This document shows positions 1 through 6,038 of a stretch of 8,022 bases of DNA, piece after piece. The first letter of the stretch is position 1, and every line of letters begins with the position of its first letter. Below the pieces are notes generated by a model that was not told where the DNA came from, made no database searches, and saw nothing but the letters and a program-made list of their open reading frames with translations. Source of the stretch: Thermoflexales bacterium (GTDB lineage: Bacteria > Chloroflexota > Anaerolineae > J036 > Brachytrichaceae); assembly GCA_017998555.1 (NCBI GenBank), contig JAGOCU010000087.1, positions 1-8,022 of the forward strand, read 5' to 3'. Position numbers and translations under genes: made by a program.

Positions 1-1118
1 TCCGGCCCAAAGCGCATGAAGCCGCGGATCGCGGTCGGGGCGCAATACAGCACCGAGACGCGATACTGCTCGATGATCTTCCACCAGCGGTCGGGCTGCG
101 GGAAGGTCGGGCCGCCTTCGTAAATGATGCTCGTCACGCCTGCCATGAGCGGCGAGTACACGATGTAGCTGTGCCCGGTGATCCAGCCCGGATCGGCGGC
201 GCACCACCAGCGGTCATCGTCGCGCAGATCAAACACATACCGCAGCGTCGTATAGGTGTAGACGCTGTATCCGCCATGGGTGTGGACGAGCGCCTTGGGC
301 TTGCCCGTGCTGCCCGAGGTATACAGGATGAAGAGCGGGTCTTCGGCATCCATCCGCTCGGTCTCGCACACGGCGCTGGCGTCCTTCATCGCGTCATGCC
401 ACCACAGGTCGCGGCCTTCGACCCAGCCCACCTCGCGCCCGGTGCGCTTGAAGCAGATCACCCGGGTCACTGGAGACTCGCGCTTGAGCGCCTCATCGAC
501 GATCTGCTTGAGCTCGACGACCTTGCCGCTGACGAACGCGCCATCGCAGGTGACCACGACCTTGCTGGTCGAGTCGACGATGCGGCCGTGCAGCGCCTCC
601 ACCGAGAAGCCACCGTACACGACGGAATGCACCGCGCCGATCTTGGCGCAGGCCAGCATCGCGATTGGCAGCTCGGGCACCCGGCCCATGTAGATCGTGA
701 CCCGATCGCCCTTCTTGACCCCGCTGTCCTTCAAGACATTCGCGAACTTGCTGACGTCCCTCTCCAACTCGGCATACGCGATCGAGCGCTCGCTGCCGTC
801 CTCGCCCTGCCAGATATAGGCGACCGCATTGCGCCTGGCAGTGTGCATATGCCGATCGAGCGCGTTGTGGACGATGTTGGTTTGTCCGCCCACGAACCAC
901 TTGTAGAACGGCGCGTTCGAACTGTCCAGGACCTTGTCCCACTTGCGATACCAGCCCAACTCCTCGGCCCGTGCGGCCCAGAATGCTTCAGGGTGCTCGG
1001 CCGCGTAGGCGGACATGCCTTCCCAATCCTTCACCCGCGCCGCGCGCTTAACCGCCTCCGAGGGCGGATAGATCTCGCGATGAGATACGTGAACATCCTG
1101 GTTATCAATCTGCGACAT
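1..1118 (-). CDS. acs: Acetyl-CoA synthetase (AMP-forming), N-terminal 372 residues, cut by window edge
   Basis: Acetate-CoA ligase of the ANL adenylate-forming superfamily. It activates acetate with ATP to acetyl-AMP and transfers the acetyl group to CoA in the cytoplasm. The reading frame is open from the ATG at 1118 to base 1; the family is usually about 650 residues, so roughly 280 C-terminal residues, including the catalytic-lysine domain, lie outside. Seen: an N-terminal Acs cap with FYKWFVGGQTNIVHNALDRH (residues 71-90), the phosphate-binding loop YTSGSTGKPK (266-275), the core WWCAADPGWITGHSYIVY (304-321) and YCAPTAIR (358-365). The start is supported by AGGAG nine bases upstream. Odd: the segment that usually reads roughly GGFRRGK, with CoA-contacting arginines, is GAFVSGK here (193-199). 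It lies downstream of the cyclophilin gene, beyond a hairpin. Another short-chain acyl-CoA synthetase is possible, because the specificity-determining tryptophan region is off the window. Confidence 0.93.
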   Translation of the reverse strand, partial: MSQIDNQDVHVSHREIYPPSEAVKRAARVKDWEGMSAYAAEHPEAFWAARAEELGWYRKWDKVLDSSNAPFYKWFVGGQTNIVHNALDRHMHTARRNAVAYIWQGEDGSERSIAYAELERDVSKFANVLKDSGVKKGDRVTIYMGRVPELPIAMLACAKIGAVHSVVYGGFSVEALHGRIVDSTSKVVVTCDGAFVSGKVVELKQIVDEALKRESPVTRVICFKRTGREVGWVEGRDLWWHDAMKDASAVCETERMDAEDPLFILYTSGSTGKPKALVHTHGGYSVYTYTTLRYVFDLRDDDRWWCAADPGWITGHSYIVYSPLMAGVTSIIYEGGPTFPQPDRWWKIIEQYRVSVLYCAPTAIRGFMRFGP

Positions 1119-1147
1119 GTCGATTGGCTCCTAAATGGTCGTTTGTT

Positions 1148-1196
1148 GCTCAGGATCGACCTCGTCCGGCGGTGCCGGAGGAGGTCGATCCTGAGC
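1148..1196 (-). terminator. 23-bp near-perfect hairpin between cyclophilin and acs
   Basis: Left arm 1148-1170 and right arm 1174-1196 are reverse complements at 22 of 23 positions, with a 3-base loop. On the transcribed strand the stem begins four bases after the cyclophilin stop codon and ends 29 bases before the acs start. No U-tract follows on either strand; the minus-strand continuation is AACAAACGACC. It may be a U-less terminator, an mRNA 3'-end stabiliser or processing site, or a protein-binding dyad. The hairpin itself is certain, its role is inferred. Confidence 0.6.
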
Positions 1197-1200
1197 CGGG

Positions 1201-1710
1201 TCAGGACTCGATGATTTCGATCGAAATCAGCGTCTCGCCGGGTTTCCGGGCCGAACCCGGGTCACGCTCGGGGATGGCATTCACCGCATCCATACCCTCA
1301 ACGACCTTGCCGAAGACGGTGTGCTTGCCATCGAGCCAGGGCGTCGCGATGTGGGTGATGAAAAACTGGCTGCCGTTCGTGCCCGGGCCGGCGTTGGCCA
1401 TTGACAGGATCCCGGGACCCGAGTGGCGCAGCGAGGGGTGGATTTCGTCCCCAAACTTGTAGCCCGGGCCGCCCCGCCCGGTGCCGGTCGGATCCCCGCC
1501 CTGAACCATGAAGTCCTTGATCACACGGTGGAACGTCGTGCCATCGTAGAAGCCTTCGCGGGCGAGGAATACGAAATTGTTGACGGTCTTGGGCGCTTTG
1601 TCGGCGTGCAATTCGACGACAACGTCACCGCGCGACGTCTTGATGCGGGCGGTGTACTTCTTCCTGGGATCGATGACGAGCTCGGGGGGGGACTTGTATT
1701 GTTTTGACAT
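1201..1710 (-). CDS. Cyclophilin-type peptidyl-prolyl cis-trans isomerase
   Basis: Catalyses cis-trans isomerisation of Xaa-Pro bonds during protein folding. It has 169 residues, the normal size of a single-domain cyclophilin. No signal peptide or lipobox is visible, so it is probably cytoplasmic. The catalytic and binding set is intact: F60, H61-R62 in FHRVIKDFMVQGGDP, F67, Q70, MANAGPGTNGSQFF (104-117) with Q115 and F117, then W125 and H130 in WLDGKHTVFGKV. The start is supported by AGGAAA directly upstream of the ATG at 1710. It follows the PfkB kinase gene and precedes acs on the same strand, with a hairpin in each gap, so it may be its own unit or part of a processed operon. Codons 7-9 contain an uninterrupted run of eight C on the coding strand. 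Family assignment is very secure; physiological substrates are unknown. Confidence 0.96.
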   Translation of the reverse strand: MSKQYKSPPELVIDPRKKYTARIKTSRGDVVVELHADKAPKTVNNFVFLAREGFYDGTTFHRVIKDFMVQGGDPTGTGRGGPGYKFGDEIHPSLRHSGPGILSMANAGPGTNGSQFFITHIATPWLDGKHTVFGKVVEGMDAVNAIPERDPGSARKPGETLISIEIIES

Positions 1711-1749
1711 TTTCCTGTTCTTTTGTTGGAAGCCATCTCAGCCGCACTC

Positions 1750-1794
1750 GGCGAGATCACGGTCCCGCGCTTCGCGCGGGACCGTGATCTCGCC
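1750..1794 (-). terminator. Perfect 21-bp hairpin between PfkB-family kinase and cyclophilin
   Basis: Arms 1750-1770 and 1774-1794 are exact reverse complements over 21 bp, with a TTC triloop (GAA on the minus strand). It starts 20 bases after the kinase stop codon and ends 39 bases before the cyclophilin start. As with the hairpin before acs, no T-run follows on the minus strand (GAGTGCGGCTG). The stem is stable enough to stall polymerase or block 3'-exonucleases, so I call it a probable 3'-end element. Function as a true terminator is not proven by the sequence. Confidence 0.62.
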
Positions 1795-1814
1795 ATTCGT
1801 AGCCGGGATGTCTT

Positions 1815-2771
1815 CTAGAGATCTGAATATAGTCGATCCAGACTGAGCTCTGGCGCGACCGTGGCCGTTGTTCGCAACGTCAACGCAGCCGCGCGCAAGC
1901 CAAGCTGGACCGAATCACTGAGACTGATGTCGTGAGTCAGGCCGAAGATCAGGGTCGCTGTGAGCGCATCGCCAGCGCCGGTGGTATCGGCGATGCGAAC
2001 CTTCACTGCCGGAAGCTGGCCGCTCTCGAACTCGGTGGCATAGCAGGCGCCTCGTTCGGCCTGGGTGACGACAACCATATTGACCCCAAGGTGGACCAGG
2101 CGCCGGGCAGTCTGCAGAGCCCGATCCGGGTCCTCGATTCCGGCCAGACCCTCGCGCTGATTCGGGTAGGCGCGCTCAATCGCCTGCAAGATCGCGTCAG
2201 CCTCGGTCATGTTCGGGGTAATGATATCGATCTGGGCCAGGAAAGGCGCAAGACGCGCCGCGCGCTCGTCCGAGGTCGGATCGACACACACGGGTTTTCC
2301 GGCGGTCCGCGCCAGACGCAGGGCTGTGTAAAAGGCATCCGCTCCGAGATTCATATCGAGGACGATCATGTCGGCCTCATCGAACGCGTCCGCTTGCGCT
2401 TCGAGATACGCGCTTGATATGCGTTCCACGATGCGCAGGTCATCCAGGCCCAATGCCAGATCACCGGTCGTGTCCAACGCCGCGAGATAAATCCCGGACG
2501 CTTCGCCTGGCACGCGGAGGGCGCGCGAGACGTCAACACCTGTGTCCTCGGCATGTCGCAGCAGATCTTCGCCCACGGTGTCATCGCCCACCGCGGTCAG
2601 AAGCATGACGGGCGCGCCGAGACGGGCCAGATTCTCTGCGACGTTTCGGGCAACCCCACCGTGAGAGGTTCGAATCTCGGCCGCGTTGGAGGATCCGGCG
2701 ATTGGCGGCCCCAGGAGCCGGCCCTTCACATCCAGGTTGGCGGATCCGATCACCAGGACTTTGTCACCCAT
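1815..2771 (-). CDS. PfkB-family carbohydrate/nucleoside kinase, probable pseudouridine kinase
   Basis: ATP-dependent kinase of the ribokinase/PfkB superfamily, 318 residues, the usual length. Seen: N-terminal GSANLDVKG (9-17), the substrate-binding glycine motif GGVARNVAENLARLG (38-52), VCVDPTSD (161-168), PNMTEAD (186-192), and the C-terminal PfkB signature DTTGAGDA (262-269) with the anion hole and catalytic base D268. The N-terminal GSANLDV, the GGV-RN motif followed by the VG-D--G spacing, and the ELSL-like tail resemble E. coli PsuK (YeiC) from memory. This favours pseudouridine kinase, which phosphorylates pseudouridine to the 5'-phosphate, over ribokinase or fructokinase. The partner glycosidase psuG is not in view, so specificity stays tentative. 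The start at 2771 has TGAGG ten bases upstream, formed by the stop codon of the preceding gene, which implies translational coupling across a 12-bp gap. Confidence 0.9.
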   Translation of the reverse strand: MGDKVLVIGSANLDVKGRLLGPPIAGSSNAAEIRTSHGGVARNVAENLARLGAPVMLLTAVGDDTVGEDLLRHAEDTGVDVSRALRVPGEASGIYLAALDTTGDLALGLDDLRIVERISSAYLEAQADAFDEADMIVLDMNLGADAFYTALRLARTAGKPVCVDPTSDERAARLAPFLAQIDIITPNMTEADAILQAIERAYPNQREGLAGIEDPDRALQTARRLVHLGVNMVVVTQAERGACYATEFESGQLPAVKVRIADTTGAGDALTATLIFGLTHDISLSDSVQLGLRAAALTLRTTATVAPELSLDRLYSDL

Positions 2772-2783
2772 GATGGATTTGCC

Positions 2784-3656
2784 TCACCGCACCGGCGCGA
2801 GCTGCCATGCGGCAAACAACGCCACCGCCAGCACCACCGCAAATTCAACCAGGATCATCGGTGAGACATGGTCCTGAACATGCTGCTGGGCCAGACCAAC
2901 CAGCAGGTAGAAGACCGCCAACAGCAGCACGCCGGCGCTCCAGTTTGAGACATTCCAGTAGTTGAGGGCCCAGGTCGCCTGCGCGCACACGAGCCCGGTG
3001 ACAAGCGCAAAGGCGCCCGCGGAGCGCAGTCCGATGATGTGCGGCGCCAGGAGGTCAAGCGCAAGACCCGCCGCGATCACAAAAGTAAGCGTGGCGCTGA
3101 CAACGCTGCGCTCGCGAGCCGAGTAGACCAGGGTAAACAGGCCAAAGGCGATCGCATAGGTGACCGCTGTCAATGCCAGCCTCGACAAGGCGTAGCCCCT
3201 GGCGCCCGGCGACATCCCGACATACTCCGCGGTCAGGATCACCACAATGAGCACGGTTCCAAGCGCCAGGGTAAGGACCCACAGGGGCCAATTCGGAATC
3301 CGGGTTAGCATGACCGACAAGGCCAACGCCGTGAACGCCGGCGCAATCCAGAACGGAAACAGAAACGGGATTTCGCCCGCGCGCACTTCGGGATGAGCGC
3401 GCAGCAACCAGTCCGCGCCGGCGCAGGCCAGAACGGGCATCAGCACGATTACAAGCGAATCAGCCGTAATTGTCACCGTCAAGGCCGAGCCAAGAAAAGC
3501 GGTCTGCAAACGACGAGCTGGCAGATCGGCAGCGGCAAGCGCGATCGGCGCCAGAGCGATCAACGCGGCGACCACAAAAACGCGGTTGCGCGCGACGGCC
3601 GCACCGGTGTCGAAAGAGAGTCTTGAAGTAGAAGCCACGGAGTGATCTATTATCAT
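2784..3656 (-). CDS. Polytopic integral membrane protein of unknown function, about nine TM segments
   Basis: I do not recognise a characterised function. From the ATG at 3656 the protein has 290 residues and is almost wholly hydrophobic. Likely membrane spans lie near residues 26-43, 58-81, 98-117, 123-143, 156-178, 184-204, 209-233, 239-257 and 267-286, with short charged loops such as SARERS. No signal peptide, ATP-binding or metal motif is visible. A Chloroflexota-restricted DUF family (possibly DUF5656) is a guess. The start is uncertain. An ATG at 3677 has GGAG four bases upstream but overlaps the divergent aminotransferase gene. ATG 3656 has no Shine-Dalgarno. A GTG at 3638 sits ten bases after a GATAAT box, fitting a leaderless start. 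Its stop lies in the ribosome-binding region of the downstream sugar kinase gene, so the two are probably co-expressed. Confidence 0.82.
   Translation of the reverse strand: MIIDHSVASTSRLSFDTGAAVARNRVFVVAALIALAPIALAAADLPARRLQTAFLGSALTVTITADSLVIVLMPVLACAGADWLLRAHPEVRAGEIPFLFPFWIAPAFTALALSVMLTRIPNWPLWVLTLALGTVLIVVILTAEYVGMSPGARGYALSRLALTAVTYAIAFGLFTLVYSARERSVVSATLTFVIAAGLALDLLAPHIIGLRSAGAFALVTGLVCAQATWALNYWNVSNWSAGVLLLAVFYLLVGLAQQHVQDHVSPMILVEFAVVLAVALFAAWQLAPVR
3648..3655. promoter_or_regulatory. Candidate shared -10 element between divergent genes
   Basis: TATTAT at 3648-3653 on the plus strand is a 5/6 match to TATAAT and ends ten bases before the aminotransferase ATG at 3664. On the minus strand the same bases read GATAAT (3655-3650), also 5/6, ending ten or eleven bases before a GTG at 3638 in the membrane protein frame. 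A weak TTGAAG lies at 3623-3628 with a 19-bp spacer for the plus direction. Neither gene has a convincing Shine-Dalgarno at these starts. This suggests a bidirectional promoter with leaderless or near-leaderless transcripts. It is inference from motif and spacing. Confidence 0.4.
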
Positions 3657-3663
3657 CGATCGC

Positions 3664-4500
3664 ATGGTCACGGTCATCGAACTCCAAATCGCCAATGGCA
3701 CGATCCGTGCGCGGGGCGACTACCCCAGCATGACGGCGGCGTCAGCCAGCCTGCCCGCCGGGGCCTACACCACCTTTCGCACATATTCGGGCGACCGTGT
3801 TGTCCGCCTGGCGGCGCATTTCCATCGATTGGAAGAGTCGCTTGAGCTGATGGGCCAAGGGGTCCGGCTGGATCAGACCGCGGCCCGCCGGGCCATTTCA
3901 GCCGCTCGGTCTGGCGCCGGCCACCCCGAGTCCCGCTTTCGATTGACCCTTGTGGCCGGGCCGCCGGCGCGCCTCTTTGTCGCGGTCGAGGCGTTCACAC
4001 CCCTGCCTCCATCGGACTATGCCCACGGCGTCCGGTGCGTGACCGTCCGCGCCGAAAGATCGAATCCACATGCCAAGAGCACGGACTTCATCTCAATGGC
4101 GGACCAGACAAAGCGCCTTTTGCCAGACGGGGTCAATGAGGGGCTCATGGTCGCTGAAGACGGCACGATCCTGGAGGGGCTCAGCAGCAACTTTTTTGCC
4201 ATCACCGGCCGGACGCTCCGCACCGAGGAAGATCGCGCGCTTGCGGGCCTGACCCGGGCGCTCGTCCTCGAAGTGGCGGCAGCCGCCGGACTCACGGTGG
4301 AGCGCCGGGGCGTCAGGCATGCGGAGTTGCCCAACGTAGAAGAGTGCTTCATCACCAGCGTCAGCCGCGAGATCCTGCCGGTCGTCGAAGTTGATGGCCG
4401 GAGAATCGGCACGGGCACCCCCGGGGTCCAAACGCTCAGGCTCATCACCGCCTTTGCCGATCTGGCCCGCCGCGAAGCGCAGCCGATTCTTCCCGCCTAG
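3664..4500 (+). CDS. Class IV (fold type IV) PLP-dependent aminotransferase or lyase, divergent
   Basis: Belongs to the family of branched-chain aminotransferase (IlvE), D-amino-acid transaminase and aminodeoxychorismate lyase (PabC); 278 residues, normal length. Seen: N-terminal GAYTTFRTY then HFHRLEESL (52-60), the PLP lysine K138 in HAKSTDF, EGLSSNFF (171-178) with the pyridine-nitrogen glutamate E171, and CFITSVSREILPVVEVDG (228-244) with the cofactor phosphate loop. Odd: the usual DRGF-YGDGVFET segment is replaced by ASLPAGAYTTFRT, and the KxxNY motif reads KSTDF, with D141 and F142 where IlvE has Asn and Tyr. Which reaction it catalyses cannot be settled; branched-chain transamination or 4-amino-4-deoxychorismate cleavage are the leading options. 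No Shine-Dalgarno precedes ATG 3664, but a TATTAT box lies ten bases upstream. No cofactor or pathway gene adjoins to help. Confidence 0.9.
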   Translation: MVTVIELQIANGTIRARGDYPSMTAASASLPAGAYTTFRTYSGDRVVRLAAHFHRLEESLELMGQGVRLDQTAARRAISAARSGAGHPESRFRLTLVAGPPARLFVAVEAFTPLPPSDYAHGVRCVTVRAERSNPHAKSTDFISMADQTKRLLPDGVNEGLMVAEDGTILEGLSSNFFAITGRTLRTEEDRALAGLTRALVLEVAAAAGLTVERRGVRHAELPNVEECFITSVSREILPVVEVDGRRIGTGTPGVQTLRLITAFADLARREAQPILPA

Positions 4501-4509
4501 AAGCCTCTG

Positions 4510-4559
4510 AAACGGCATGCTCCCGTACCGCCGTATGGCGGTACGGGACATGCCGTTTT
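4510..4559. terminator. Bidirectional intrinsic terminator between convergent genes
   Basis: Arms 4510-4532 and 4537-4558 pair over 22 bp with one bulged C at 4520 and a GTAT loop. The stem closes with AAA on the left and is followed by TTTT on the right (4556-4559). On the minus strand the stem is followed by TTTC. It begins nine bases after the aminotransferase stop and lies 25 bases beyond the LCP protein stop, so it can end transcription from both sides. Confidence 0.85.
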
Positions 4560-4583
4560 GCGAGAATCCCGCCGGTGTCGGAA

Positions 4584-5969
4584 TCAGGGCGCCTTTGCGT
4601 CAAGTCCCAGCACGATGACGATGTCCGCGCCCACCGCCGGATTCACTTCGCGTCTGGCTTCCGGCGCGGGCTTGATACCAAGCGCTTCGGCGACCGCCAT
4701 CACCGTCGCGGGCTTGCCCGCGTAGTCCGTAAACAACGTCTTTGCGTAGTCGAATCGGCCATCGAGCGAGTTGCCCACATCGACGACCAGGAATCCGCGG
4801 GCCTCCAGAAGTTGGCGCACCCGGCTGGCGAAGCCCACCTGCTCGGTGCCATTCAAGATCATGATGCGGGCGTTTTCGGTCTTCCAGTCCGTCGGCGCAG
4901 GCGCGGCCGTTCCCCCGCCTTTTTGGATTTCGGCGGCCGTATTGGCGCCGGCGGTGAATAACGCATTGCGGAGTTTGCGAATCTCCGTCTGCACCGGCAC
5001 CTCAACCTGATAGCCCTCCGGGGTCGTCACGTTTTCGGTGTAGTTCTGATCAATGACGGCGGTGCGGATGTTTTTGCGATCGACATCTTTTGCGAGCAGC
5101 GCCAGGCGCTGAATCAGATCCAGGGGCATGTCGGTCTTGAGAGAGGTCTTGAGGTTCGCCCACAGTTCATCAGAGCCGGCCAGAAGCGCGGGCAAGGTGC
5201 GCGCGTCGCCGGTGATCTTGTCCCGAATCGCGAAAATCACCTGCTGTTGCCGGCGGGCGCGATCAAAGTCCCCGCCGAAAGTGGCCCGGGTTCGGGCATA
5301 TTTCAGCGCGGTGGCGCCGTCCATGGTCTTGAGCCCCCGCGTAACGGTGAAGGTCTCGGTGCCAAAGCTGCTGGTCGGGTACTTCTTGTCGACGATGTCC
5401 TCGGGGACGTCCACGGTTATTCCGCCAATCCGATCGACGAAATCCTCGAACGCAGTGAAGTTGATCCGCGCGTAGTAGTTGATTGGCACACCCAGCAACG
5501 CTTCGACCGTCTTCTTGGCGAGCGCAGGTCCGCCGCCCGGATAGTCATCCAGGTCGCCCTTGTAATTGGCCGTGTTGATCCGGTCGCTTCCATATCCCGG
5601 TATCGGCACCCACAAGTCCCGCGGGACCGAAAGGATGGCCGCTGAGAGTGACACGGGGTCCAGCGACAGGACCATCATGGTGTCGGTTCGATGCCCTTTC
5701 TCGCCATCGCCAACCCGCTGGTCTATCCCCAGCAAAAGCACATTGATGCGCTCTTTGCCGTTCCAGGGCTTTGGCAGCTCGAAACGCACGACACTGGTGT
5801 CGGTGACGGGCCCGGTCAGCGTGGCCAACGGAGCAGGCTGCAAAATGTCAATGACGGCCGTCACCTGGTTGGCCGAAAAATCGCGCCCCCAGTTGAACGC
5901 ATAGACGCTCGCCACGATGCTGAGCGCGAACAAACCCAGCATCACCCAGAACCTTTTCAGCCGCAACAT
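4584..5969 (-). CDS. LytR-CpsA-Psr (LCP) family cell-wall glycopolymer ligase with LytR_C domain
   Basis: LCP proteins are membrane-anchored phosphotransferases that attach lipid-linked glycopolymers such as teichoic acid or capsule to peptidoglycan outside the membrane. From ATG 5969 the protein has 461 residues. It has a short basic N-terminus (RLKR), one membrane span at about 8-26, and an LCP domain at about 75-250 with LLLGIDQR (78-85), HRTDTMMVLSLDP (93-105), ILSVPRDLWVPIPG (112-125), DRINTANYKG (129-138), and KYARTR followed by GGDFDRARRQQQVI. A GGGTAAPAPT linker (351-360) leads to a C-terminal LytR_C domain (about 365-458: ARIMILNGTEQVG, GFLVVDVGNS). The frame stays open upstream to 6452, but that part is antisense to copZ and copA and unlike the family, so I reject it. 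No Shine-Dalgarno precedes ATG 5969; TATATT lies eight bases upstream. An in-frame GTG at 5987 is an alternative start. Substrate polymer unknown. Confidence 0.94.
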   Translation of the reverse strand: MLRLKRFWVMLGLFALSIVASVYAFNWGRDFSANQVTAVIDILQPAPLATLTGPVTDTSVVRFELPKPWNGKERINVLLLGIDQRVGDGEKGHRTDTMMVLSLDPVSLSAAILSVPRDLWVPIPGYGSDRINTANYKGDLDDYPGGGPALAKKTVEALLGVPINYYARINFTAFEDFVDRIGGITVDVPEDIVDKKYPTSSFGTETFTVTRGLKTMDGATALKYARTRATFGGDFDRARRQQQVIFAIRDKITGDARTLPALLAGSDELWANLKTSLKTDMPLDLIQRLALLAKDVDRKNIRTAVIDQNYTENVTTPEGYQVEVPVQTEIRKLRNALFTAGANTAAEIQKGGGTAAPAPTDWKTENARIMILNGTEQVGFASRVRQLLEARGFLVVDVGNSLDGRFDYAKTLFTDYAGKPATVMAVAEALGIKPAPEARREVNPAVGADIVIVLGLDAKAP

Positions 5970-5977
5970 GCGGCGGC

Positions 5978-5983
5978 AATATA
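5978..5983 (-). promoter_or_regulatory. Candidate -10 element for the LCP gene (leaderless start)
   Basis: Read on the minus strand these bases are TATATT, a 5/6 match to TATAAT, ending eight bases before the ATG at 5969. No ribosome-binding site is present in the intervening GCCGCCGC. Initiation at or beside the start codon would give a leaderless mRNA. No good -35 hexamer is visible, so this is a weak call. Confidence 0.33.
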
Positions 5984-6002
5984 TCACGCGAAAAAATGGG
6001 AG

Positions 6003-6008
6003 TATGAT
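6003..6008 (+). promoter_or_regulatory. Candidate -10 element for the copZ-copA transcript
   Basis: TATGAT is a 5/6 match to TATAAT. With it, transcription would begin around 6014-6016, inside the left arm of the C/G palindrome, about 50 bases before copZ. The upstream -35 region (around 5979-5986, ATATATCA) is a poor match to TTGACA. A palindrome covering the start site suits repression rather than MerR/CueR-type activation, where the dyad lies between -35 and -10. Confidence 0.42.
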
Positions 6009-6038
6009 GGGTCCATCCCCCCGGGGGGGATGGACCCA
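6008..6038. promoter_or_regulatory. C6/G7-centred palindrome upstream of copZ, probable copper-repressor operator
   Basis: Left arm 6008-6022 and right arm 6023-6038 are reverse complements over 15 bp, meeting at a CCCCCC/GGGGGGG core with one extra G. The centre (AT, C-run, G-run, AT) resembles the GC-rich dyads flanked by A/T that CsoR-family Cu(I) repressors bind. The position just downstream of a -10 candidate and 27 bases before copZ fits an operator. Each half also contains a smaller dyad: 6006-6017 reads GATGG-GT-CCATC, and 6029-6040 is a near copy in the other half. The regulator gene is not in this window. Alternatively it is one more intergenic hairpin like those elsewhere here, acting in the 5' leader RNA. 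Confidence 0.55.

Noticed and set aside
493..942. Minus-strand open frame inside acs in another frame
   Set aside because: Arg- and Gly-rich translation typical of an out-of-frame reading in GC-rich DNA; overlaps the true acs frame completely.
171..1214. Long open frame on the plus strand, 347 codons
   Set aside because: It is the antisense shadow of the acs frame, which carries all the conserved Acs motifs; the plus-strand translation resembles no family.
4017..4551. Minus-strand frames opposite the aminotransferase
   Set aside because: Antisense shadows with no domain signature; one runs through the terminator hairpin.
1148..4559. Hairpins as copies of one mobile repeat family (REP/MITE-like)
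   Set aside because: The stems at 1148, 1750 and 4510 share no sequence with each other, and no target-site duplications or transposase signals are visible.
6003..6038. Reading the copZ palindrome as a MerR/CueR-type site
   Set aside because: CueR sites lie between -35 and -10 with a 19-bp spacer; here the dyad is downstream of the best -10 candidate.
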